From an uncultured Haemophilus sp. (GTDB lineage Bacteria; Pseudomonadota; Gammaproteobacteria; Enterobacterales; Pasteurellaceae): 20,690 nucleotides of DNA. The stretch covers positions 1 to 20,690 of the forward strand of contig NZ_CAJLNI010000020.1 of assembly GCF_905207935.1 (NCBI RefSeq), read 5' to 3'. The position numbers and the translations under genes are program-made. A model generated the notes under the pieces. That model was not told where the DNA came from, ran no database searches, and was given only the letters and a program-made list of their open reading frames with translations. Below are positions 7,581 through 13,396 of the stretch, piece after piece; position 1 is the stretch's first letter, and the number at the start of each line of letters is the position of its first letter.

Positions 7581-7672
7581 TCTCGGCACACAGAAATTCC
7601 GACTTTGGCTGCTTTCTTCCGAACCTGACCGAGTAAACCGGACACCGTTGCGAGAGACCGAGAAGATTTCCA
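7561..7672 (-). ncRNA. ffs: 4.5S signal recognition particle RNA
   Basis: The minus strand carries the universal SRP domain IV: GGTCAGGT, then TCGGAAGA with the GGAA tetraloop, then AAGCAGCC (plus-strand 7607-7630), matching E. coli 4.5S RNA almost base for base. It also shares TCTC-CGCAACG, GTTTAC and GTGTGCCG blocks with E. coli. The ends were set by an 11-base perfect terminal stem, TGGAAATCTTC (7672-7662) with GAAGATTTCCA (7571-7561), giving 112 nt against 114 in E. coli. The RNA binds Ffh and targets nascent membrane and secreted proteins to FtsY. Its predicted transcript begins about 22 bases upstream, consistent with RNase P trimming known for the E. coli precursor. This non-coding gene explains most of the 252-base gap between cydC and nrdG. 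Confidence 0.95.
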
Positions 7673-7700
7673 TTGATATCGCAATGCGATTAGGTGGGCT

Positions 7701-7729
7701 ATTATGCAAGAATTGGCCCTGTATTGCAA
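7701..7729 (-). promoter_or_regulatory. Sigma-70 promoter of ffs
   Basis: On the minus strand TTGCAA (7729-7724) and CATAAT (7706-7701) are separated by exactly 17 bases. Transcription should begin near 7694-7695. A GC-rich AGCCCACC follows the -10, which may act as a growth-rate discriminator; that last point is inference. Confidence 0.75.
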
Positions 7730-7769
7730 AGGTTAATTTATCAATTCGGTGAATTTGACGAGAAAATCA

Positions 7770-7778
7770 ACCGCACTT
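7770..7778 (-). repeat. DNA uptake signal sequence (USS), exact 9-mer
   Basis: ACCGCACTT in the short leader just before the nrdG ribosome site (AAGG at 7781-7784). Confidence 0.9.
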
Positions 7779-7791
7779 TTAAGGTAAAACT

Positions 7792-8259
7792 ATGAACTAT
7801 CTCCAATACTACCCTACCGATGTTGTAAATGGCGAAGGCACGCGTTGTACCCTTTTCGTTAGCGGTTGTACGCATGGTTGCCGTGGTTGCTACAATCAAA
7901 AGAGCTGGTCTTTTGATAATGGCGTATTATTTGATGAGGCGATGGAACAACAGATCATCAATGATTTGAAAGATACGCGTATTAAACGTCAAGGGCTCAC
8001 GCTTTCTGGAGGGGATCCGATGCATCCTCGTAATGTTGAAGCCTTACTTCCTTTTGTACAGCGTGTAAAAAAAGAATGTCCCGATAAGGATATTTGGGTG
8101 TGGACGGGTTATAAACTGGATGAACTTGATGATTATCAACGTCAAATGTTGCCTTATATTGACGTGCTCATTGATGGAAAATTTATACAAGAACAGGCTG
8201 ACCCAAGCTTAGTTTGGCGTGGTTCAGCCAATCAAGTGATTTATCGTTTTAAAGTTTAA
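7792..8259 (+). CDS. nrdG: Anaerobic ribonucleotide reductase activating protein (radical SAM)
   Basis: 155 residues, same size as E. coli NrdG (154). The motif C26-THG-C30-RG-C33 (CX3CX2C) binds the [4Fe-4S] cluster that cleaves S-adenosylmethionine; LTLSGGDPMHPRN is the SAM-contact GGDP segment. The enzyme installs the glycyl radical on NrdD, allowing dNTP synthesis without oxygen. The partner gene nrdD is not in this window. The gene lies alone on the plus strand between ffs (divergent) and a convergent TatD-type gene, whose stop codon it overlaps by four bases. The start has AAGG seven bases upstream. Confidence 0.96.
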   Translation: MNYLQYYPTDVVNGEGTRCTLFVSGCTHGCRGCYNQKSWSFDNGVLFDEAMEQQIINDLKDTRIKRQGLTLSGGDPMHPRNVEALLPFVQRVKKECPDKDIWVWTGYKLDELDDYQRQMLPYIDVLIDGKFIQEQADPSLVWRGSANQVIYRFKV

Positions 8260-9044
8260 CCAAATAAGTTTAGGCTATTCTGCCAAGCCGTTTCTTTAAT
8301 CACTTCAGCATTTTCACTTCTTAAACGGCATAATGCCTCAAAGGTGTGAACAATCCGTTCTGGTCGATTAGGTTGACCTTGAAAGCCAAACACCGGCATA
8401 TCTGGTGTATCCGTTTCTAACACCAACGCCTCTAATGGTAACTTCGCAATCGCTTGGCGCGTTTTATTCGCGCGTTCATAAGTAATAGTGCCGCCTACGC
8501 CAATTTTATAGCCTAAATCCACAAATCGTTTTGCTTGATCGTAACTCCCCGCAAAACCATGCACGACACCACATTTTGGTAAATTGGCTTGTTTTAAAAA
8601 ACGGAATAATTGCTCGTGGGATTTTCGGCTATGTAAATTGACCGACAGATTATATTTCTTCGCTAAATAAAGCTGACTTTCTAAAAAGTGCTGTTGCTTT
8701 TGCCATAATTCATCCGTCAATAAATCAGGAATCGCACATTCTAAGCCAATTTCTGCTACGGCTGTACAATTTTGATCTCGTTCAGATAAGGCAACATCCA
8801 ATGTCTCTAAATCATGCTCTTGATGCTCTTTGATATAAAGCGGATGTAGCCCAAGTCCACAATAAAGATGCTCAGGGAAAAGTGCGGTCATATTTTGGAT
8901 TGTTTTTAAATCCGACTCTTTTACTGCTACAATCAAGATTTTTTGCACATCAGCTTGATTAGCGTTCTCCACGAGCTGAGCTAATGGCTCACCAGTGTTA
9001 TGATGAAGATAATCAAGGTGGGTATGAGTATCAAAGAAAGGCAT
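8256..9044 (-). CDS. yjjV: TatD-family metal-dependent hydrolase, YjjV type
   Basis: 262 residues, a TIM-barrel amidohydrolase-fold enzyme. Metal-binding residues seen are H7 and H9 in DTHTH, E98 in AEIGLE, H138 in NLHSR, H162 in VHGFAG and D212 in ETDTPDMP. Long blocks such as YKIGVGGTITYERA and FGFQGQPNRPER match E. coli YjjV closely, more than TatD or YcfH. TatD relatives act as 3'-5' exonucleases on DNA; the cellular role of YjjV is not well defined. Position 102 is Glu in place of the Asp usual after the EIGL block. The 3' end overlaps nrdG in the tetranucleotide TTAA, so both stop codons share bases. ppiB lies upstream but is separated by a terminator. Confidence 0.9.
   Translation of the reverse strand: MPFFDTHTHLDYLHHNTGEPLAQLVENANQADVQKILIVAVKESDLKTIQNMTALFPEHLYCGLGLHPLYIKEHQEHDLETLDVALSERDQNCTAVAEIGLECAIPDLLTDELWQKQQHFLESQLYLAKKYNLSVNLHSRKSHEQLFRFLKQANLPKCGVVHGFAGSYDQAKRFVDLGYKIGVGGTITYERANKTRQAIAKLPLEALVLETDTPDMPVFGFQGQPNRPERIVHTFEALCRLRSENAEVIKETAWQNSLNLFG
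8880..8888 (+). repeat. DNA uptake signal sequence (USS), exact 9-mer
   Basis: AAGTGCGGT within yjjV. Confidence 0.9.
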
Positions 9045-9057
9045 CGCGTTATTTCAC

Positions 9058-9094
9058 TTAAGAAAAAGGTGTGTAGATTACGCGTCCACACACC
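9058..9094 (-). terminator. Rho-independent terminator after ppiB
   Basis: Read on the minus strand, GGTGTGT (9094-9088) pairs with ACACACC (9074-9068) and is followed by TTTTTC. It sits seven bases after the ppiB stop and ends before the yjjV start. Confidence 0.7.
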
Positions 9095-9101
9095 GAATTA
9101 A

Positions 9102-9611
9102 TTATTCTACAGAAACTGATGTAATAACAACATCTTCTGTCGGAACGTCTTGGTGGAAGCCTTTATTACCGGTTTTTACTTTCTTGATTTTATCAACCAC
9201 ATCCATCCCTTCAACCACTTCGCCGAATACGGCATAGCCCCATTCTTGTACCACTTCACGGCCAAACATCTCTTTTGAACGGTAGTTTAAGAAGTCATTA
9301 TCTGCCACGTTAATGAAGAATTGTGCTGTTGCAGAATGTGGATCAGAGGTACGCGCCATGGCGATTGTGCCACGTTTATTGCTTAAACGATTGTTAGCTT
9401 CATTTTGGATCGGTGCGTTTGTTGCTTTTTCACGCATTCCGCTTTCCATACCACCGCCTTGGATCATAAATCCATCAATAACACGATGGAAAATTGTGTT
9501 ATCATAGAAACCGTTTTTACAATAATTTAAAAAGTTTTCTGCAGTGATTGGCGCTTTATCAAAATCAAGTTTAATTTTAATATCGCCAAAATTTGTGTGT
9601 AATGTAACCAT
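9102..9611 (-). CDS. ppiB: Cytoplasmic peptidyl-prolyl cis-trans isomerase B (cyclophilin)
   Basis: 169 residues, a single cyclophilin domain (E. coli PpiB is 164). The catalytic block FHRVIDGFMIQGG and the substrate-groove segment TAQFFINVADNDFLN are present. No signal peptide is seen, so it acts in the cytosol, speeding proline isomerisation during folding. The open frame extends to 9674, but the ATG at 9611 is chosen because AGAGGAAAACAAC gives a good ribosome site and because homologs begin MV-LHTNFGDI. It is divergent from cysS across a 111-base gap that holds an uptake sequence. Confidence 0.95.
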   Translation of the reverse strand: MVTLHTNFGDIKIKLDFDKAPITAENFLNYCKNGFYDNTIFHRVIDGFMIQGGGMESGMREKATNAPIQNEANNRLSNKRGTIAMARTSDPHSATAQFFINVADNDFLNYRSKEMFGREVVQEWGYAVFGEVVEGMDVVDKIKKVKTGNKGFHQDVPTEDVVITSVSVE

Positions 9612-9683
9612 GTTGTTTTCCTCTTGAAAATTAAGGCGTTCATTATTCCACAAATGGTGAGAAAGTGCCACCATAAGCAGAAA

Positions 9684-9692
9684 AAGTGCGGT
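9684..9692 (+). repeat. DNA uptake signal sequence (USS), exact 9-mer
   Basis: AAGTGCGGT in the divergent ppiB/cysS gap, 31 bases before the cysS ATG. Confidence 0.9.
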
Positions 9693-9722
9693 CGTTTTAC
9701 AACCTGTTTTAAGAGAAAAAAT

Positions 9723-11102
9723 ATGTTAAAGATTTTTAATACCCTCACTCGAGAAAAAGAAGTATTCAAACCTATCCATAAAGGAAAAGTGGGTATGTAT
9801 GTGTGCGGCGTGACCGTTTACGATTTATGCCATATTGGCCACGGCCGTACCTTTGTATGTTTTGATGTGATTGCTCGCTATTTACGCTCTTTAGGCTACG
9901 ATTTGACTTATGTGCGTAATATCACAGATGTGGACGATAAAATCATTAAACGTGCATTAGAAAACAAAGAAACCTGCGATCAACTTGTAGATCGTATGGT
10001 GCAAGAAATGTATAAAGATTTTGATGCATTAAACGTATTACGTCCAGATTTTGAACCTCGTGCGACGCATCATATTCCTGAAATTATTGAGATTGTGGAA
10101 AAACTGATTGCACGTGGTCATGCTTATGTTGCAGACAGTGGCGATGTGATGTTTGATGTGGAAAGCTTTAAGGAATACGGCAAATTATCACGCCAAGATC
10201 TCGACCAATTACAAGCGGGTGCACGTATTGAAATTAATGAAATCAAGAAAAATCCAATGGATTTCGTGCTTTGGAAAATGTCAAAAGAAAACGAACCAAG
10301 CTGGCCGTCCCCATGGGGTGCAGGTCGTCCAGGTTGGCACATTGAATGTTCGGCAATGAACTGCAAACAACTTGGCGAACATTTTGATATTCATGGTGGC
10401 GGTTCTGACCTAATGTTCCCGCATCACGAAAATGAAATTGCGCAATCTTGCTGTGCTCATGGCGGCCAATATGTGAATTATTGGATCCATTCCGGCATGA
10501 TCATGGTAGATAAAGAAAAAATGTCGAAATCCCTCGGCAACTTCTTCACTATTCGTGATGTATTAAACCACTACAATGCAGAAGCGGTGCGTTATTTCTT
10601 ACTAACGGCACACTATCGCAGCCAACTCAATTATAGTGAAGAAAACCTGAATTTAGCACAAGGTGCATTAGAACGTTTGTACACCGCTTTACGTGGCACC
10701 GATCAAAGTGCGGTTGCTTTTGGTGGTGAAAATTTTGTGGAAGCCTTCCGTGAGGCAATGGATGATGATTTCAATACACCGAATGCCCTTTCTGTCTTAT
10801 TTGAAATGGCTCGTGAAATCAATAAATTGAAAACTGAAGATGCAGAAAAAGCCAATGGTCTTGCTGCGCGTTTACGTGAATTAGCGGGTATCTTAGGTTT
10901 ACTTCAACAAGATCCAGAAAAATTCTTACAAGCTGGCTCTGACGATGATGAAGTCGCAAAAATTGAAGCGCTCATCAAACAACGCAATGAAGCTCGTGCA
11001 GCTAAAGATTGGGCTGCTGCGGATGCTGCTCGTAATGAACTTACGGCAATGGGTATCGTGTTAGAAGATGGCGCTAACGGCACGACGTGGCGTAAACAAT
11101 AA
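9723..11102 (+). CDS. cysS: Cysteinyl-tRNA synthetase
   Basis: 459 residues, class I synthetase (E. coli 461). It charges tRNA-Cys with cysteine. The zinc site that selects the cysteine thiolate is intact: C28, C209, H234 and E238, numbered exactly as in E. coli. The nucleotide-binding motifs are HIGH (37-40) and KMSKS (266-270). The C-terminal region ends with the small anticodon-binding domain (about 420-459). The open frame reaches back to 9624, but homologs start at MLKIFNT and an AAGAGA ribosome site precedes 9723. It is followed by a bidirectional terminator shared with the convergent methionine-rich peptide gene. Confidence 0.97.
   Translation: MLKIFNTLTREKEVFKPIHKGKVGMYVCGVTVYDLCHIGHGRTFVCFDVIARYLRSLGYDLTYVRNITDVDDKIIKRALENKETCDQLVDRMVQEMYKDFDALNVLRPDFEPRATHHIPEIIEIVEKLIARGHAYVADSGDVMFDVESFKEYGKLSRQDLDQLQAGARIEINEIKKNPMDFVLWKMSKENEPSWPSPWGAGRPGWHIECSAMNCKQLGEHFDIHGGGSDLMFPHHENEIAQSCCAHGGQYVNYWIHSGMIMVDKEKMSKSLGNFFTIRDVLNHYNAEAVRYFLLTAHYRSQLNYSEENLNLAQGALERLYTALRGTDQSAVAFGGENFVEAFREAMDDDFNTPNALSVLFEMAREINKLKTEDAEKANGLAARLRELAGILGLLQQDPEKFLQAGSDDDEVAKIEALIKQRNEARAAKDWAAADAARNELTAMGIVLEDGANGTTWRKQ
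10706..10714 (+). repeat. DNA uptake signal sequence (USS), exact 9-mer
   Basis: AAGTGCGGT within the 3' third of cysS. Confidence 0.9.
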
Positions 11103-11116
11103 CCTCACTTTGATAC

Positions 11117-11152
11117 AAAAACTGCGGTCAAATTGACCGCAGTTTTTCTTTT
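11117..11152. terminator. Bidirectional terminator between cysS and the Met-rich peptide gene
   Basis: AAAAACTGCGGTCA (11117-11130) pairs perfectly with TGACCGCAGTTTTT (11134-11147). T tracts flank it on both strands. Both arms hold ACTGCGGTC, one base from the uptake core, so this may be a decayed pair of uptake sequences. Confidence 0.85.
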
Positions 11153-11164
11153 AAGCAGAAAGCA

Positions 11165-11455
11165 TTACATTTTCGGTTTTTCCATTGTTTTTGCTTTTTT
11201 CTTCATTTCTTTTGCTTTCATTTCTTCTGACTTCATATTATCCATTTTCATGTCATGAGATTTCATCATACTATCAGACTTCATCCCATCAGATGCCATT
11301 TTATCGTTTTGCATTGGTATAGCGTCTTTTGTCATCGGCATGGGCTCTTTTGCCATCGACATTTCATTAGATTTCATATCGGTCGCATAAAGACTGGTTG
11401 CAAAGAAAAGTGCAGCAATAGCAGTAAAGGTTGTTTTTACAGTAATATTTTTCAT
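11165..11455 (-). CDS. Exported methionine-rich pentapeptide-repeat protein (MxKDx type)
   Basis: 96 residues. Residues 1-24 form a signal peptide (K-rich start, hydrophobic TAIAALFFATSL, likely cut after LYA). The 72-residue mature part has 17 Met, 16 Lys and 13 Asp/Glu, one His and no Cys. From M64 it repeats in fives: MKSHD, MKMDN, MKSEE, MKAKE, MKKKA; M58 begins MKSDS. This resembles the small MXKDX pentapeptide-repeat proteins of proteobacteria, whose function is not established. No globular domain is visible, so it is probably disordered in the periplasm. AAGGAAG lies seven bases before the ATG. An ECF-type promoter points at it from the gap shared with the sigma factor gene. Plausible roles are binding Cu(I) through thioether sulfur or soaking up oxidants as methionine sulfoxide; both are inferences. 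Confidence 0.82.
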   Translation of the reverse strand: MKNITVKTTFTAIAALFFATSLYATDMKSNEMSMAKEPMPMTKDAIPMQNDKMASDGMKSDSMMKSHDMKMDNMKSEEMKAKEMKKKAKTMEKPKM

Positions 11456-11522
11456 TTTGAATCTTCCTTAAATTTGTGAATAATTAACGTGATCTAGAAA
11501 GGCCTTTTCCTTTCATTATCAT

Positions 11523-11550
11523 TAGACGAATGAGGAACCTATTTCTTACA
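11523..11550 (-). promoter_or_regulatory. ECF-sigma-type promoter driving the Met-rich peptide gene
   Basis: On the minus strand TGTAAG (11550-11545) and CGTCTA (11528-11523) are 16 bases apart, the arrangement recognised by many ECF sigma factors (TGTAAC or TGAAAC, 16-17 bases, CGTC). Transcription would start near 11515, giving a leader of about 60 bases that holds the perfect palindrome AAAGGCCTTT (11498-11507). No equally good site faces the sigma gene. Confidence 0.65.
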
Positions 11551-11569
11551 CATTTTCCAAGGAAAAAAT

Positions 11570-12118
11570 ATGGAAACCGGAATTTCCGATAAAGAACTGA
11601 TACAAATTAGAGAGCAAATGCTGAAATTTGCCACATTACAGGTGGGCAATGCTGTATTAGCTGAAGATTTAGTGCAAGAGAGTTTTTTAAGTGCATTTAA
11701 CAATCTCGAGCACTTTAAGCGACAAGCCGCATTTAAAACGTGGATCTTTGCTATCTTAAAAAATAAAATCATCGATTTTCTTCGTCAGAAAGGCAAATTT
11801 GTACTGGAAACCGAAATGGAAGATGAAGAACAAACCAATCATTTCTTTGATGAAGGGGGACACTGGAAAGCTGAACATTCTCCACTCGATCTCGAACTGA
11901 GCGAAAATGCGGTCTATTCTGAGGAGTTTTGGCTGATTTTTGAAACTTGCTTAACTTGCCTACCCGCCAAACAAGCCAAGATTTTTATGATGAGAGAGTT
12001 TTTGGAATTATCTTCTGAAGAAATTTGCCAAGAAAATCAACTAAGCATAAGTAACTTGCACACGACACTCTATCGTGCCCGCTTACAACTTCAAAACTGC
12101 TTATCTCATAAACTTTAA
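11570..12118 (+). CDS. ECF-family RNA polymerase sigma factor
   Basis: 182 residues, typical ECF size. Region 2 spans about 12-75: AEDLVQESFLSAFNNL is the core-binding part, and FKTWIFAILKNKIIDFLR the -10 recognition helix. Region 4 spans about 117-177, with LPAKQAKIFMMREFLELSSEEIC and the helix-turn-helix ISNLHTTLYRARLQL for the -35. The long linker between them is acidic (about 80-112). It directs transcription of a small regulon under envelope or oxidative stress, and is held inactive by the zinc-finger protein encoded 11 bases downstream. An AAGGAAAA ribosome site precedes the ATG. It is similar in kind to the RpoE2 sigma factor of H. influenzae, but I cannot confirm orthology by reading. 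Confidence 0.92.
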   Translation: METGISDKELIQIREQMLKFATLQVGNAVLAEDLVQESFLSAFNNLEHFKRQAAFKTWIFAILKNKIIDFLRQKGKFVLETEMEDEEQTNHFFDEGGHWKAEHSPLDLELSENAVYSEEFWLIFETCLTCLPAKQAKIFMMREFLELSSEEICQENQLSISNLHTTLYRARLQLQNCLSHKL

Positions 12119-12129
12119 GGAGTGACTTT

Positions 12130-12297
12130 ATGAAATGTCGCCAAGCGACTCGCCTTATTTCAGATGCTCAAGAACGACAATTAATGACCAAAGAAAAAAT
12201 TGGGCTCAATTTGCATCTTGCCATCTGTACACATTGCCGTAAATTTCAACGAAATTGTGGCACATTGAGAAAATTAATGAAGGATTTCAAAGGATAA
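12130..12297 (+). CDS. Small zinc-finger (zf-HC2/ZAS-like) anti-sigma factor
   Basis: A 55-residue protein read directly from the sequence, beginning MKCRQATRLISDAQERQ. It carries H29-LAI-C33-TH-C36, the HX3CX2C zinc-binding motif of anti-sigma domains, with further cysteines at 3 and 43. No membrane segment follows, so it is a soluble cytosolic protein, unlike most anti-sigma factors of this class. The zinc thiolates could be the sensor: oxidation or metal exchange would free the sigma factor. Its ribosome site AAGGAG (12117-12122) overlaps the sigma stop codon, which shows co-translation with the sigma gene. The pairing with the sigma factor rests on this linkage and the motif. Confidence 0.85.
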   Translation: MKCRQATRLISDAQERQLMTKEKIGLNLHLAICTHCRKFQRNCGTLRKLMKDFKG

Positions 12298-12328
12298 AAA
12301 AGCGGAAGATAACTTCCGCTTATTATTC
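12296..12328. terminator. Terminator between the anti-sigma gene and convergent ytfJ
   Basis: AAGCGGAAG (12300-12308) pairs with CTTCCGCTT (12313-12321) around an ATAA loop. On the minus strand a T6 tract follows, so it is strongest for ytfJ; on the plus strand only ATTATT follows. Confidence 0.75.
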
Positions 12329-12330
12329 TA

Positions 12331-12891
12331 TTACTTCGCAATTAACGCTGTTGCACGTGAAATCACTTCTTTGACTTCATCATCCGTCAATTTCCCTTCT
12401 TTCACAAATTGCACTTTGCCGGTTTTATCAAGCAAAATAATCACGCTGTCTTTTTCACGTAATCCCCACGCATTTTTAACCGCACTTTTATCATCTAAAA
12501 TCACTTGGCTGTGGGCATTTTCTTTTTTGCCTTTTTCTGCGCTACTTTTCACAAACATACCCGTGCCCACAACGGCATCATCAGCATTAATAATGGTCGT
12601 GGTTTGATATTTGGCTTGGTTAAAATGAGCAGCTTTGATGGCTTCGATCATCGCTTGATTTTTCTCTTTCGCTGCACTTCTGCCCGCAATATGTTGAATC
12701 ACTCGTACTTTTCCTGGCAATGCCGTTGAGCTCCACGATTTATACGCTACATCATTACCATCTAAAGTGATTTCACCTTTATCCGAAACCGTTACATTGG
12801 CTAAAAGTTGGTTAGGTTGGATATTGTGCGCGAATGCATTAACTGAGATTAAACACCCCATCACAGCGCTCAAAAGCATGATTTTTTTCAT
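12331..12891 (-). CDS. ytfJ: YtfJ-family periplasmic protein with thioredoxin-like fold
   Basis: 186 residues; E. coli YtfJ has 184 and matches along the whole length, for example GKVRVIQHIAGR, AKEKN, YQTTTI, GTGMFV and the final DKTGKVQFVKEGKLT. A signal peptide ends at NAFA, with maturation before H22. The family is an AhpC/thioredoxin-like fold but no cysteine is present in the mature protein, so redox catalysis is unlikely. The function is not known. It is divergent from yjdM and converges on the sigma/anti-sigma pair. Confidence 0.9.
   Translation of the reverse strand: MKKIMLLSAVMGCLISVNAFAHNIQPNQLLANVTVSDKGEITLDGNDVAYKSWSSTALPGKVRVIQHIAGRSAAKEKNQAMIEAIKAAHFNQAKYQTTTIINADDAVVGTGMFVKSSAEKGKKENAHSQVILDDKSAVKNAWGLREKDSVIILLDKTGKVQFVKEGKLTDDEVKEVISRATALIAK
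12479..12487 (-). repeat. DNA uptake signal sequence (USS), exact 9-mer
   Basis: ACCGCACTT inside ytfJ. It is the last exact copy in the window; none occurs in the following 8.2 kb. Confidence 0.9.
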
Positions 12892-12926
12892 AAATACCTC
12901 ATAAATTCCGTGAAATTGCCCATTTT

Positions 12927-12955
12927 TTGGCGAATAGTCACTTTTTTGTTATACT
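12927..12955 (+). promoter_or_regulatory. Sigma-70 promoter of yjdM
   Basis: TTGGCG (12927-12932), a 17-base spacer and TATACT (12950-12955). A second TATACT at 12966-12971 has no good -35. Because the promoter lies downstream of the ATG at 12910, it rules that ATG out as the start of yjdM. Confidence 0.7.
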
Positions 12956-13002
12956 CCGTGCGCATTATACTTTGCTTAAATCAGATAAAGAAGGAAAAAG
13001 AA

Positions 13003-13329
13003 ATGGATCAAATGCCAGCTTGCCCAAAATGTAAAGGCGAATATGTTTATCACGATTCTGTGAATTTTGTTTGCCCTGATTGTGGCAATGAGTGGAATGG
13101 TAACGAAACAGTTGAAGCCGATGAAGATCAACTGATTGTTAAAGACAGCAACGGTAATTTATTAGCCGATGGCGATGATGTACTTTTGATTAAAGATTTG
13201 AAATTAAAAGGTTCATCTGAAGTGTTGAAGAAAGGCACGAAATTCAAAAATATCCGTTTAGTTAACGGAGATCACAACGTCGATTGTGGCAAAATCATGT
13301 TGAAATCAGAGTTCTTGAAAAAAGCTTAA
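13003..13329 (+). CDS. yjdM: YjdM (PhnA-like) zinc-ribbon protein
   Basis: 108 residues, cytosolic. An N-terminal zinc ribbon has C7, C10, C24 and C27 in CPKC and CPDC. The C-terminal half, from LIVKDSNGNLLADGDDV to GDHNVDC and LKSEFLKK, is a small beta domain nearly identical to that of E. coli YjdM. The name PhnA comes from its place by the phosphonate operon in E. coli; no phosphonate genes are here and the role is unclear. The start is set by AAGGAAA seven bases upstream and by the mapped promoter. Confidence 0.92.
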   Translation: MDQMPACPKCKGEYVYHDSVNFVCPDCGNEWNGNETVEADEDQLIVKDSNGNLLADGDDVLLIKDLKLKGSSEVLKKGTKFKNIRLVNGDHNVDCGKIMLKSEFLKKA

Positions 13330-13340
13330 GAATTCTCAAT

Positions 13341-13390
13341 AAAAAGAGCGGTCGATTTTAACGTTGTTTTAAATCGACCGCTCTTTTTTA
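13341..13390. terminator. Strong bidirectional terminator between yjdM and pheA
   Basis: An 18-base perfect stem pairs 13341-13358 with 13371-13388 around a 12-base loop, with T tracts on both strands. The core GAGCGGTCGATTT again resembles the uptake sequence with one change. Confidence 0.9.
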
Positions 13391-13396
13391 TTTTCA

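Noticed and set aside
7731..7776. FNR-type site upstream of nrdG (TTGAC and ATCAA half-sites)
   Set aside because: The half-sites are six bases apart rather than four, so the spacing does not fit TTGAT-N4-ATCAA.
9612..9674. N-terminal extension of ppiB
   Set aside because: The ATG at 9611 has an AGAGGA ribosome site and fits the family start.
9624..9722. N-terminal extension of cysS
   Set aside because: Homologs begin MLKIFNT at 9723. The extension overlaps the divergent ppiB promoter region and has an unrelated composition.
11255..11479. Plus-strand frame opposite the Met-rich peptide
   Set aside because: Its His/Phe-rich composition is the mirror of ATG/AAA-rich codons on the other strand. 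It has no ribosome site.
11534..11539. GGAACC as a sigma-E type -35 for the sigma gene
   Set aside because: No matching -10 follows at 16-17 bases. That position would fall in the ribosome site.
12910..13002. N-terminal extension of yjdM
   Set aside because: The predicted promoter (12927-12955) lies downstream of that ATG, and the zinc ribbon begins just after 13003.
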